Below the pieces are notes generated by a model, which had not been told where the DNA came from, made no database searches, and was given only the letters and a program-made list of their open reading frames with translations. Position numbers and translations under genes: made by a program. 64,000 bases of DNA from Sunxiuqinia rutila (GTDB taxonomy: Bacteria > Bacteroidota > Bacteroidia > Bacteroidales > Prolixibacteraceae): contig NZ_JBNGOT010000001.1 in the NCBI RefSeq assembly GCF_050589705.1, positions 1 through 64,000 on the forward strand. The letters run 5' to 3'. How positions within the stretch are numbered: the first letter of the stretch is position 1; every line of letters starts with the position of its first letter. This document shows positions 7,825 through 15,378 of this stretch, piece by piece.

Positions 7825-9906
7825 ATGAAAAAATATAAATTAAAAAACCTGGACTGTGCTTCATGTGCGGCAAAGGTTGAAGAAGGCGTCAGCAAACTGG
7901 AAGTAGTAAAATTTGTGAGCGTTAATTTTGCCACTGCTTCAATGACAATAGATACTGATGACCTGGAAAAAGTAAAAAGCAAAATAAAAGAGATAGAACC
8001 CGAAGTTGAAATTGAAGATAATAAGAATGAAAAAACAATTGTTTCGTCAAGTGAACTTGCTGAAAACAAATGGACAATTATTAAAGCAATTTCAGGTATC
8101 CTGCTCTTAGTGGCAGGCCTGATTTTTGAAGAGGAGCTTCACAATACGCCTTTTCATCTTGCCGAATATGCGGTATTCGTGACGGGCTACCTTATCGTGG
8201 GCTGGAATGTTCTTGCATCGGCTGTTAAAAACATCAACCGGGGACAGGTTTTTAACGAGCAATTTTTAATGTCGGTTGCAACCCTGGGCGCCTTCGCAAT
8301 ACATGAAATGCCCGAAGCAATTGCTGTTATGTTATTTTACGTAGTTGGCGAACTGTTCCAGGATATCGCTGTAAACCGTTCCCGCGGGTCAATAAAATCG
8401 CTTCTTGAAATTAAACCCGATTATGCCAATCTGAAAGATGGCGGGGATATAATAAAAGTTTCACCGGAAGATGTGAATCTTGGAGACGAAATAATAGTTA
8501 GGGCTGGTGAAAAAGTTCCGTTGGACGGACTGGTAATTGACGGGAATTCCTTTGTGGATACCTCAGCGCTTACAGGGGAAAGTGTACCGCGTAAAATAAA
8601 TCCAAACGATGAAGTATTAGCGGGCATGATAAATCAATCCGGTTTAATTACGGTTAAAGTCTCCAGGCTTTTTGAGGATTCTTCTATTTCAAAAATTCTT
8701 GAGATGGTTGAAAATGCCACATCCAAAAAAGCGGAAACCGAAAAGTTCATCACCACGTTTGCCAAATATTATACTCCTGTGGTAGTATTTGGTGCTCTTT
8801 TGATTGCTGTTGTACCCCCGCTTTTAATAAGCGGCGCAACTTTTAGCGAATGGATTTACCGGGCATTGGTAGTACTGGTTATTTCATGTCCCTGTGCACT
8901 GGTAATCAGTATTCCGCTTGGATATTTCGGAGGAATAGGCGGTGCTTCCCGCAGAGGCATCTTAGTGAAAGGTTCCAACTTTTTAGATGCACTTACCCAG
9001 ATTAAAACCGTGGTGTTTGATAAAACAGGCACACTTACAAAAGGCGAATTCAAAGTAACAGAAATAGTCACCTCAAATGGCTTTTCAAAGGAAGAAATAT
9101 CAGAATACGCGGCGTATGCCGAATATAATTCTAACCACCCGATTGCAAAATCTATAATAGAATCATATAAGCCGGATTTTGACAATTCAAGAATCGGGAA
9201 AGTGGAAGAAATATCCGGGCATGGCATCCGTGCAAGCATTGATAATAAAGTAGTATTTGTCGGCAACGATAAGCTCCTTCATAAAGAAAACATAGCGCAT
9301 GACAAATGTGAAATTGAAGGTACGGTTGTGCATGTTGTGGTTGACAGGAAGTACGCCGGCTATATTGTTATATCAGATAGTTTGAAAGTGGATTCCATTG
9401 AAGCCATCGGTCGATTAAACAAAAAAGGCATTAAAACAGTAATGCTCACGGGTGACAGCAAGTATGCCGCAAGTATTTTTGCCCGGAAGCTGGGTATTAA
9501 AGAATATTATGACGAATTGCTTCCTGAAAACAAAGTTGAGCATATCGAAAAAATGCTGAACAAGAACAGCAAAGTTGCTTTTGTAGGCGATGGCATAAAC
9601 GATGCCCCGGTACTTGCCCGAGCCGATGTGGGAATTGCCATGGGTGCACTCGGTTCAGATGCAGCAATCGAAACAGCTGATGTGGTGCTGATGACTGATT
9701 CTCCTTCAAAAGTTGCTGTTGCTATGGATGTTGCCAGGAAAACCAGAAATATCGTGTGGCAAAATATCATTTTTGCTTTGGGGGTTAAAGCAGCATTTAT
9801 TGTCCTTGGAATTTTGGGGATTGCCAGCATGTGGGAAGCGGTATTTGGGGATATGGGCGTTGCTTTGATTGCTGTTTTTAATGCCATGAGGGTAATGAGA
9901 AATTAG
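7825..9906 (+). CDS. zntA: Zn/Cd/Pb-exporting P1B-type ATPase
   Basis: A 693-residue heavy-metal P-type ATPase of the inner membrane, driving metal from cytosol to periplasm with ATP. It has an N-terminal HMA domain with the metal-binding LDCASC (C11, C14), membrane helices, an actuator domain with TGES (near 253), the CPC motif in SCPCAL (C355, C357), the phosphorylation site DKTGTLT (D399), an HP motif (NHPIA) and the hinge GDGIND (D589). The last helices carry a Lys in ALGVK and a DMG motif, typical of the Zn/Cd (P1B-2) class and not the Cu class. It has its own upstream terminator and likely its own promoter. czcA exports across the envelope what this pump delivers to the periplasm. Confidence 0.93.
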   Translation: MKKYKLKNLDCASCAAKVEEGVSKLEVVKFVSVNFATASMTIDTDDLEKVKSKIKEIEPEVEIEDNKNEKTIVSSSELAENKWTIIKAISGILLLVAGLIFEEELHNTPFHLAEYAVFVTGYLIVGWNVLASAVKNINRGQVFNEQFLMSVATLGAFAIHEMPEAIAVMLFYVVGELFQDIAVNRSRGSIKSLLEIKPDYANLKDGGDIIKVSPEDVNLGDEIIVRAGEKVPLDGLVIDGNSFVDTSALTGESVPRKINPNDEVLAGMINQSGLITVKVSRLFEDSSISKILEMVENATSKKAETEKFITTFAKYYTPVVVFGALLIAVVPPLLISGATFSEWIYRALVVLVISCPCALVISIPLGYFGGIGGASRRGILVKGSNFLDALTQIKTVVFDKTGTLTKGEFKVTEIVTSNGFSKEEISEYAAYAEYNSNHPIAKSIIESYKPDFDNSRIGKVEEISGHGIRASIDNKVVFVGNDKLLHKENIAHDKCEIEGTVVHVVVDRKYAGYIVISDSLKVDSIEAIGRLNKKGIKTVMLTGDSKYAASIFARKLGIKEYYDELLPENKVEHIEKMLNKNSKVAFVGDGINDAPVLARADVGIAMGALGSDAAIETADVVLMTDSPSKVAVAMDVARKTRNIVWQNIIFALGVKAAFIVLGILGIASMWEAVFGDMGVALIAVFNAMRVMRN

Positions 9907-9950
9907 CATACAACATTTGTGGATAAAGTAACTTTTATAAAGTTTGAAAG

Positions 9951-10328
9951 ATGTTTAAAAAAGTGATTCATATTACATTTGCCGTGTTTTTCACCTTAAC
10001 TACCACAGGGGTGACCATACAGGAGAACTTTTGTTTCGAAAAACTACTTTCAATTTCTTTTGATAAAACCTCAAATAAATGTTGTGATAATCCTTGTTCG
10101 GGTTGCCATATTCGGGTTGTAACATTTAAAATAACCGATACTTTTTTCAACACTTCAAAAAAAGTTAGTAACAATACCAAGCCATTCGTAAAATGCCCGT
10201 TTTTTATATGTAAAACTAAATACTTCAACCAAGATAAAAATGGCAGAATAATTAATTATCCCTTAAATTTATTTTTAACACCTAAGTTTGCTTTAAACAG
10301 GGCACAACTACAGGTGTTCTTGTGTTGA
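9951..10328 (+). CDS. Small exported Cys-rich protein, HYC_CC_PP-like
   Basis: A protein of 125 residues. The N-terminal signal (KVIHITFAVFFTLTTTGVTI) is followed by NFC and then CCDNPCSGC, resembling the Bacteroidota HYC_CC_PP family of small proteins, which begin with such a signal, an H-Y-C-type triad and a CC pair. Here the triad reads E-N-F-C, so it is a divergent member. Two further Cys pairs occur downstream (KCPFFICK). It is probably periplasmic and metal-binding, in keeping with its place 44 bp after the ATPase gene. No function is established. Confidence 0.55.
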   Translation: MFKKVIHITFAVFFTLTTTGVTIQENFCFEKLLSISFDKTSNKCCDNPCSGCHIRVVTFKITDTFFNTSKKVSNNTKPFVKCPFFICKTKYFNQDKNGRIINYPLNLFLTPKFALNRAQLQVFLC

Positions 10329-10399
10329 GATAATATTTAATTCCTCCACAAAGTAAAATATTAAAATAACAATTTAGGTTTCAATTAAATATTATCAGT

Positions 10400-10981
10400 A
10401 TGAAAACAAATAATTTTAAAATAATAATAGCAGCAATTTTTGCTGTAATAGGTCTAAATGTAAGCGCACAAAAATGTGGGGTTTACAAAACCTATGAAGA
10501 TTACACAAATGGCAAAATGGAAGTTTCAATTAACTGTGCTACAAAAGAGGGCAAAATAAAACCAAACGATTTCTTTAAAACAGATTACGTAACAGTAATT
10601 AAAAATGGTGAGAAAACTGATTTGAAGAAAAACGAAATATTTGGCTATCAACTTTGCGATGGGAAATTTTTCCGTTTTTTAAATAATGACCGCTTAACTT
10701 TGGCAGATAAAAGTGGTTTATGGATTTACACCAGAGAAGAAGTAGTATCTCATTCCCCATTTACAGGCACAAAAAAAAGAACAAAATACTATTTCAGCAA
10801 GGATGGAAGTGGGGAAATTAAAAGCCTGACATTTAACAATCTCAAGGATGTTATCCCAGCTAACGACCCACTTTATTCTGAAATGGAATTGTTATTTAGT
10901 TCAAATTCAGCGCTACACGCATATAATCAATCAAGTGGTTCATATAAAATCAACTCCTTTCTGAATAGCAAAGGATTGTAA
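10400..10981 (+). CDS. Exported protein of unknown function
   Basis: A protein of 193 residues with a clear signal peptide (about 1-23, ending VSAQ). The mature part starts KCGVYKTYEDY and is mostly beta-rich with no motif I recognise. Cys at positions 25, 49 and 76 may be paired or bind metal. It lies in the metal island between the ATPase and a second exported protein, and a 48-nt hairpin follows it. It resembles small Bacteroidota secreted hypotheticals that start with a YKTYEDY-like segment, but no role can be given. Confidence 0.6.
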   Translation: MKTNNFKIIIAAIFAVIGLNVSAQKCGVYKTYEDYTNGKMEVSINCATKEGKIKPNDFFKTDYVTVIKNGEKTDLKKNEIFGYQLCDGKFFRFLNNDRLTLADKSGLWIYTREEVVSHSPFTGTKKRTKYYFSKDGSGEIKSLTFNNLKDVIPANDPLYSEMELLFSSNSALHAYNQSSGSYKINSFLNSKGL

Positions 10982-10991
10982 TAGTTTAGAT

Positions 10992-11039
10992 GCTTTTTTT
11001 TGAAGGCAGGCAAGGCAACTTGCCCGCTTTCAAAAAAGC
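10992..11039. terminator. Long hairpin, possible bidirectional terminator
   Basis: The left arm GCTTTTTTTTGAAGGCAGGCAAG and right arm CTTGCCCGCTTTCAAAAAAGC pair around a GCAA loop with few mismatches. The outer part of the stem is T-rich on one arm and A-rich on the other, so the end of a terminator stem and its T-tract are merged. It sits 11 bp behind the stop of the 10400 gene. No separate U-tract follows, so the terminator call is moderate. Confidence 0.45.
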
Positions 11040-11090
11040 GAAATCAAACAGAAATTTTCATACAAAAGTTTAAAATTTAAAAAATTCAAA

Positions 11091-11591
11091 ATGAACAAGA
11101 TATTAAATGTAATCAAAGCAACAGTTCTGATTTTTGGTGTATCAATTGCGAACATCTATGCGCAGGAAACAGAAAAAATTATTGGAACAGTCGGTGGTGA
11201 AAAATTAGGTGACGATGGAATTGTAATATGTGTTTTAGGAACACAGGCTTGCATGCCGGTTCAGATAGACAAAAGCATGAGAGTAACATACAACGGAAAG
11301 GAAACAAAATTGACAGATTTGCCTTTTGCCCTCTATTTAGAAGCTGAACTCAATGAAAATAATAAAATCACTACAATTAAAATTGATGAAAGAAAAACCG
11401 TAATCTGTTTTGTTGAGCATAAAGAAGGTGATAACGAGAAATTGACGACTTTGTTAAACGGAATTAAAGGTGTTGAAGATTTTAAGTTATATCGTAAATC
11501 GAACCAGGTACTTATTGAATACAATCCAAAACAAATTGCGTATAGCGAATTGGAGGCAAAAGTTAAAAATGCAGGATTTATATTGGAATAA
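11091..11591 (+). CDS. Exported protein with a C-terminal HMA-like fold lacking CxxC
   Basis: A protein of 166 residues with a signal peptide (about 1-24, ending IYAQ). The middle part contains two Cys (ICVLGTQACMP). The last 65 residues read like a heavy-metal-associated beta-alpha-beta fold (KTVICFVEHKEGDNEKLTTLL, GVEDFKLY, YSELEAKVKNAGF) but lack the metal-binding CxxC loop. It may be a periplasmic partner of the efflux proteins or a domain that has lost its site. It is followed after 17 bp by a lipoprotein gene with a good AGGAGG, probably co-transcribed. Confidence 0.6.
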   Translation: MNKILNVIKATVLIFGVSIANIYAQETEKIIGTVGGEKLGDDGIVICVLGTQACMPVQIDKSMRVTYNGKETKLTDLPFALYLEAELNENNKITTIKIDERKTVICFVEHKEGDNEKLTTLLNGIKGVEDFKLYRKSNQVLIEYNPKQIAYSELEAKVKNAGFILE

Positions 11592-11608
11592 AATAGGAGG
11601 ATAGAAAA

Positions 11609-12238
11609 ATGAAACGAAATAAATTATTTACTGGCATGAAAAATACAAAAGTTATTTTTTTAATGGTAGCAGTAGTTGGATTCCTTTTTTATTCATGTAA
11701 CAAGGAAGAAGAAACACCCTTGGATAATACTTTAGCTTCCAGCGTAATCGGCACATATACAGGTACTCTTAAGAGTACAGCTACTAATCAGTCCAGTCCG
11801 GCAACACTAAATGTAACGCTAATAAACGATAGCTTAGTTAGTATGCATTGTTTGTCCTACAATTTTGATTCAACCTTTACAATGCAACTATACCAAAACT
11901 ATGACAGCATTATGGTGTGTCATACCGGACAAGAATTTTACAATGAATATGGACACAACAGGAATAATTACGATTTTTGCACAAACCGCCAATCCGGTTG
12001 GGAAAATAATGCCTGGATGAACGATGGCAATTGCTGGGGAAATATGAATCAAGGTTGGGGCAACAGCAATTGGGCAGGAACTGACCAATGGAACGCCTGG
12101 ACCAATCACATGAATACCCAACACAATCAAAATGACAATCATTTTGGGGGATTTAATCCAAATATGAATTCGTGTATTTACAAATTTTCAATCGAGAACA
12201 GTTCAAATTATTTGAAAGTATTTGAAGGAGTCAAATAA
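11609..12238 (+). CDS. Lipoprotein with a Trp/Asn/Gly-rich low-complexity segment
   Basis: A protein of 209 residues. The lipoprotein signal ends in FYSC with the lipidated Cys at 30. ATG 11609 is kept because AGGAGG lies just 5' of it; ATG 11636 is the alternative and gives the same mature protein. An N-terminal beta-type region (GTYTGTLKSTATNQSS) is followed at about 125-190 by a segment dominated by Trp, Asn, Gly, His and Met (GNMNQGWGNSNW and similar). Such composition is seen in surface metal-binding proteins, and it fits the metal island. No family is recognised. Confidence 0.6.
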   Translation: MKRNKLFTGMKNTKVIFLMVAVVGFLFYSCNKEEETPLDNTLASSVIGTYTGTLKSTATNQSSPATLNVTLINDSLVSMHCLSYNFDSTFTMQLYQNYDSIMVCHTGQEFYNEYGHNRNNYDFCTNRQSGWENNAWMNDGNCWGNMNQGWGNSNWAGTDQWNAWTNHMNTQHNQNDNHFGGFNPNMNSCIYKFSIENSSNYLKVFEGVK

Positions 12239-12276
12239 TAAAGTTTGTCTTGACCTGCGGTTGTTCCTGTTCATCT

Positions 12277-12309
12277 TTTGCTGTTTGTTTCAAATTCTAT
12301 GTAAATTTG
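12277..12309 (+). promoter_or_regulatory. Probable promoter of fur2
   Basis: TTTG at 12277-12280 and TAAATTTG at 12302-12309 with a 21-bp spacer match the Bacteroidota -33/-7 consensus. The ATG of fur2 is at 12358, giving a leader of about 40 nt. Confidence 0.55.
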
Positions 12310-12357
12310 GGATATCGAAAGCAATGAATAATATTTGTCTCATAAATATTTGCAGGA

Positions 12358-12771
12358 ATGGAAAATAATGAAATCGACAAAAAACTCGAATCGAAAAACG
12401 TCAAACCAACAGCCATGCGCACCCTGGTTTACAAAACACTTGCCGAAACCGGGAAAGCGCTGAGTCTGGCGGATTTGGAACAACGGTTTGAAAAAGTGGA
12501 GCGTTCAACCATATTTAGGGCGCTTAAAACATTTGAAGACAATTTCATTGTGCATACAGTTGATGATGGTTCAGGCTCAGTGAAGTATGCCGTTTGCGAT
12601 GATGAATGTACCTGTAATATACATGATTTACACGTTCATTTTTATTGTACGCGTTGTGGCAGGACACGTTGTATGAAAGAACTTCCAATTCCCAACATTA
12701 AACTGCCTGAAGGCTACACCTACGATAATGCGCAATTCATCATTAACGGGGTGTGCCCGCGCTGCGATTAA
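12358..12771 (+). CDS. Fur-family metal-responsive transcriptional repressor, copy 2
   Basis: A protein of 137 residues, the same length as copy 1 at 366-779 and clearly paralogous (shared KKLESKNVKPTAMR, RALKTFEDN, DDGSGSVKYAVC and HDLHVHF). A winged-helix N-terminal half is followed by the regulatory site HVHFYCTRC and the C-terminal CPRC. It starts the second metal module and, like copy 1, is followed by the dyad TGCAA-N5-TTGCA ahead of the next gene. The two proteins probably recognise the same operator but may respond to different metals; recognition-helix residues near ERSTIFRALK and KATLYRTLK differ only slightly. Confidence 0.9.
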   Translation: MENNEIDKKLESKNVKPTAMRTLVYKTLAETGKALSLADLEQRFEKVERSTIFRALKTFEDNFIVHTVDDGSGSVKYAVCDDECTCNIHDLHVHFYCTRCGRTRCMKELPIPNIKLPEGYTYDNAQFIINGVCPRCD

Positions 12772-12775
12772 ACTT

Positions 12776-12810
12776 TGCAATAGTGTTGCACTAACTTATT
12801 GGTAATTTTG
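12776..12810 (+). promoter_or_regulatory. Putative Fur operator plus promoter of metal module B
   Basis: The dyad TGCAA-tagtg-TTGCA is at 12776-12790 and the perfect -7 box TAATTTTG at 12803-12810, again 12 bp apart as in the site at 783-817. The surrounding bases AACTT before the dyad and AACTT after it are also shared. The ATG of the ZraP-like gene follows at 12854. Confidence 0.65.
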
Positions 12811-12853
12811 ATGTTGAAATTATTAGAATGTCTAACATTAAAAATTATTAATT

Positions 12854-13378
12854 ATGAAAACTGGAAAATTTAAAATGGCTTTTTTACTTGCAGGATTGAT
12901 TGTTTTTTCTGCATCGCAGGCAATGGCACAACCTCATTGTTGTAACTCAAACTGGTCGGCTAACGCAGATGCCCAATGGTGGAATTACAACACCCCGGCA
13001 GAATATGCTTTAACAGCCGAACAAATTACGGAAATTAATGAGCTCCGTAAAAACAGCTACGAGAAAAAGCTCCCAATCGAAAATGAGCTTCGCAGTTTAA
13101 GGATGGAATACCAGGCAGCCAATTCAAATCCAAACCTGGATGTAAAAAAGGTGAAATCACTGAGAAGCACTATCCGCGATAAAGAAGAAAAGATTGAGGA
13201 TATCAACCTGGAAACAAAAGTTCAGGTAAAAAAACTTCTTACTGAAAAGCAACTCACCTACTTTAACAACAACAATTACAATTGGTGGGATATGTCGGAA
13301 AATTGCTGGCATGCAGGTAATATGGGAATGAATTCTCGTAAACAGATGATGATGTCACGTCGCAGCAATTGTTGGTAA
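12854..13378 (+). CDS. Periplasmic ZraP/Spy-like heavy-metal-binding protein
   Basis: A protein of 174 residues with a signal peptide (about 1-25, ending AMAQ). The middle (about 50-140) is a long helical hairpin (LTAEQITEINELRKNSYEKK, then ENELRSLRMEY and KVKSLRSTIRDKEEKIEDI), the LTAEQ start and helix build of Spy/CpxP/ZraP-type chaperones and the NCBI periplasmic heavy metal sensor group. Both ends are rich in Trp, Asn, Cys and Met (PHCCNSNW near the start, NCW at the end), suggesting metal binding. It is the first gene behind the second Fur-type operator, so metal-induced expression is inferred. Confidence 0.75.
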   Translation: MKTGKFKMAFLLAGLIVFSASQAMAQPHCCNSNWSANADAQWWNYNTPAEYALTAEQITEINELRKNSYEKKLPIENELRSLRMEYQAANSNPNLDVKKVKSLRSTIRDKEEKIEDINLETKVQVKKLLTEKQLTYFNNNNYNWWDMSENCWHAGNMGMNSRKQMMMSRRSNCW

Positions 13379-13429
13379 ACACCAGTTCGGTTTTTAAAAA
13401 AACAAGCGATAAAAAGAAAGGAGAATGTT

Positions 13430-13663
13430 ATGATGGATGGATTTGGGTGTCACGGATGGGGAATGGGAATGGGCTGGTGGTGGGTTATAGGGCTCATTAT
13501 CGTAATTGCCGTTGTTTGGATGGTTGTTAAAGGAATGAGTCAAAATAACCGCCCCGGCAACCCACCCGAAAGTAAGTCGGCGCTCGATTATTTAAAAGAG
13601 CGCTACGCCCGTGGCGAAATAAACAAACAGGAGTTTGAAGAACGAAAAAAAGATTTAATGTAA
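13430..13663 (+). CDS. Small membrane protein with a C-terminal SHOCT domain
   Basis: A protein of 77 residues. A Gly/Met/Trp/His-rich N-terminus (GCHGWGMGMGWW) is followed by one membrane helix (about 19-36), a short linker and a SHOCT helix pair (ALDYLKERYARGEINKQEFEERKKDL). SHOCT domains are short helical tails, often on membrane proteins. AAAGGAG lies 5' of tandem ATGs at 13430 and 13433, so the true start may be one codon later. It sits in an operon-like row with the ZraP-like and DUF302 genes, a trio common in metal resistance clusters. Confidence 0.8.
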   Translation: MMDGFGCHGWGMGMGWWWVIGLIIVIAVVWMVVKGMSQNNRPGNPPESKSALDYLKERYARGEINKQEFEERKKDLM

Positions 13664-13675
13664 AATAAAAATATC

Positions 13676-14062
13676 ATGAAGTATTACATTGAAAAAACAA
13701 CAGAGTACGGTTTCGACAAAGCCATTAAAATTGTAACCGAAGAACTAAAAAAAGAAGGTTTCGGGGTGTTGACCGAAATTGATGTACAGGCTACATTAAA
13801 AAAGAAGCTGGACGTAGATTTCAAAAAATACCAAATTTTAGGGGCTTGCAATCCTCCTTTTGCACATAAAGCGCTGCTGGCCGAAAACAAAATCGGGGCC
13901 ATGCTCCCCTGCAATGTAATTGTGCAGGAACTGGATAATGGCAAAACAGAAGTAGCTGCTGTTGACCCGGTGGCTTCGATGCAGGCGGTTGAAAATGACG
14001 AATTAAGTGATATCGCCAATGAAATCAGGGCGAAACTTGAGAAGGTGATTGAGAATCTATAA
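13676..14062 (+). CDS. DUF302 family protein
   Basis: A protein of 128 residues, the typical single-domain DUF302 length. The hallmark features are the N-terminal KTTEYGFDKAIKIVTEELKKEGFGVLTEIDVQ, the central YQILGACNPPFAHKAL with its CNP motif, and the later GAMLPCNVIVQEL. It has no signal peptide, so it should be cytosolic. DUF302 proteins are frequent in metal and redox stress clusters and have a structure, but no settled activity. It lies 12 bp after the SHOCT gene. Confidence 0.85.
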   Translation: MKYYIEKTTEYGFDKAIKIVTEELKKEGFGVLTEIDVQATLKKKLDVDFKKYQILGACNPPFAHKALLAENKIGAMLPCNVIVQELDNGKTEVAAVDPVASMQAVENDELSDIANEIRAKLEKVIENL

Positions 14063-14107
14063 TTCTGCTTGCAGTTTATTTGGGGAACATATTCAAAACT
14101 TTTGAAA

Positions 14108-14575
14108 ATGAGAAAACAATTATTGTTATTAGCCTTCGCACTTTTCTGGGCATTCACCACGAATGCCCAGGAAGGCGAGCGGTTAAAAGTAATTACAGGG
14201 GTACGTGTTAACCCTTTTGTGATGTACGATTTTGATGGTAACAAAAAGGAAATAACCCGTATCCATGCCGAATTGGGCGCCATGTTCAATAATAAAACCT
14301 ACCTGTCGGTGGGATACACGCCCTTTGCCAACGCCATCTACAATTTTAACGAATACTGGTTTGTAGGGTTCGACAAAAAAATCCCGGTATCGTGGGTTTT
14401 GGCGGAAGAGTATATGATAGATGAAAATAAATTCATAGTCCAGACCGGCCCCAATTTCAAATTAGGGAACGTGGGAAATGCCTTTGTATTTCTGTTTACC
14501 CCTGTTGATAATATTGACTGGGGCTTGAAGGTGGGCGCTTTTATCCCGCTAAATGTGGTTTTGCATAAAGAATAG
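14108..14575 (+). CDS. Small exported beta-rich protein, probable outer-membrane component
   Basis: A protein of 155 residues from ATG 14108; a longer frame opens at 14069 but would place 13 non-signal residues ahead of a perfect signal peptide (MRKQLLLLAFALFWAFTTNAQ). The mature part alternates hydrophobic and polar residues (HAELGAMFNNKTYLSVGYTPF, FIVQTGPNFKLGNVGNAFVF), suggesting 8 or fewer beta strands of a small barrel. No family name is known to me. It ends 5 bp before a cation transporter gene, so it may belong to that unit. Confidence 0.55.
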   Translation: MRKQLLLLAFALFWAFTTNAQEGERLKVITGVRVNPFVMYDFDGNKKEITRIHAELGAMFNNKTYLSVGYTPFANAIYNFNEYWFVGFDKKIPVSWVLAEEYMIDENKFIVQTGPNFKLGNVGNAFVFLFTPVDNIDWGLKVGAFIPLNVVLHKE

Positions 14576-14580
14576 TTCAC

Positions 14581-15372
14581 ATGTTCAAATCTGTATTTAC
14601 CATCAGTAAAATGGACTGCCCTTCCGAAGAATCCCTTATCAGGATGAAGCTGGAAGGGATTTCATCCGTTAAAAACCTGGTTTTTGATATTGAAAACCGG
14701 AAGCTGGAGGTATATCATTCAGGCCCTGTGGATGAAATCCACCAGGCAATCAGCCAGCTAAAATTAGGTGACAAACTCGGAAATACTACCGAAACGGAAT
14801 TACCGCCCGGTGCAGACGATTCACAACAGCTGAAAATACTCTGGTGGGTGCTGGGCATCAATTTTACCTTTTTCGTGGTGGAAATGACTACCGGATGGAT
14901 ATCGCATTCCATGGGATTAGTGGCCGATTCGCTGGACATGCTGGCCGATTCTATTGTTTACGGGCTCAGTCTTTTTGCAGTGGGTGCGGCCATTTCCCGA
15001 AAGAAAAAAGTAGCCAAAATCAGCGGATATTTCCAGATGGGCCTGGCTACGCTTGGTTTTGCCGAAGTGCTTCGCCGTTTTTTCAGCAGTAGCGAAACGC
15101 CCCTCTTTCAGTGGATGATTATTGTTTCCATCCTGGCGCTTGCCGGAAACCTGGTTTCGTTGTGGCTCATCAACAAAGCCAAAAGCAAAGAAGCGCACAT
15201 GCAGGCCAGCGCCATATTCACTTCAAATGATATTATTGTAAATGGCGGTGTGATAGTGGCAGGTGTTTTGGTTTACTTTTTGAACAGCAAATGGCCTGAT
15301 TTGGTCATTGGTGGTATTGTTTTCACCTTTGTGATGCGCGGGGCAGTGAGGATTTTAAAACTTTCGAAGTAA
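14581..15372 (+). CDS. Cation transporter: HMA-like N-domain fused to a CDF-type membrane domain
   Basis: A protein of 263 residues. Residues 1-70 form an HMA-like fold with KMDCPSEE in place of CxxC (one Cys only). Residues about 85-263 form a cation diffusion facilitator-type membrane part with about 6 helices; TM2 carries SLDMLADSIVYG (a D-x3-D pair where Zn CDFs have H-x3-D or D-x3-D) and TM5 SNDIIVNGGV. There is no C-terminal CDF cytoplasmic domain, so the regulatory domain seems moved to the N-terminus. Bacteroidota metal islands often hold such a protein beside czcD. The metal is not certain. Confidence 0.78.
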   Translation: MFKSVFTISKMDCPSEESLIRMKLEGISSVKNLVFDIENRKLEVYHSGPVDEIHQAISQLKLGDKLGNTTETELPPGADDSQQLKILWWVLGINFTFFVVEMTTGWISHSMGLVADSLDMLADSIVYGLSLFAVGAAISRKKKVAKISGYFQMGLATLGFAEVLRRFFSSSETPLFQWMIIVSILALAGNLVSLWLINKAKSKEAHMQASAIFTSNDIIVNGGVIVAGVLVYFLNSKWPDLVIGGIVFTFVMRGAVRILKLSK

Positions 15373-15378
15373 TCAGTT

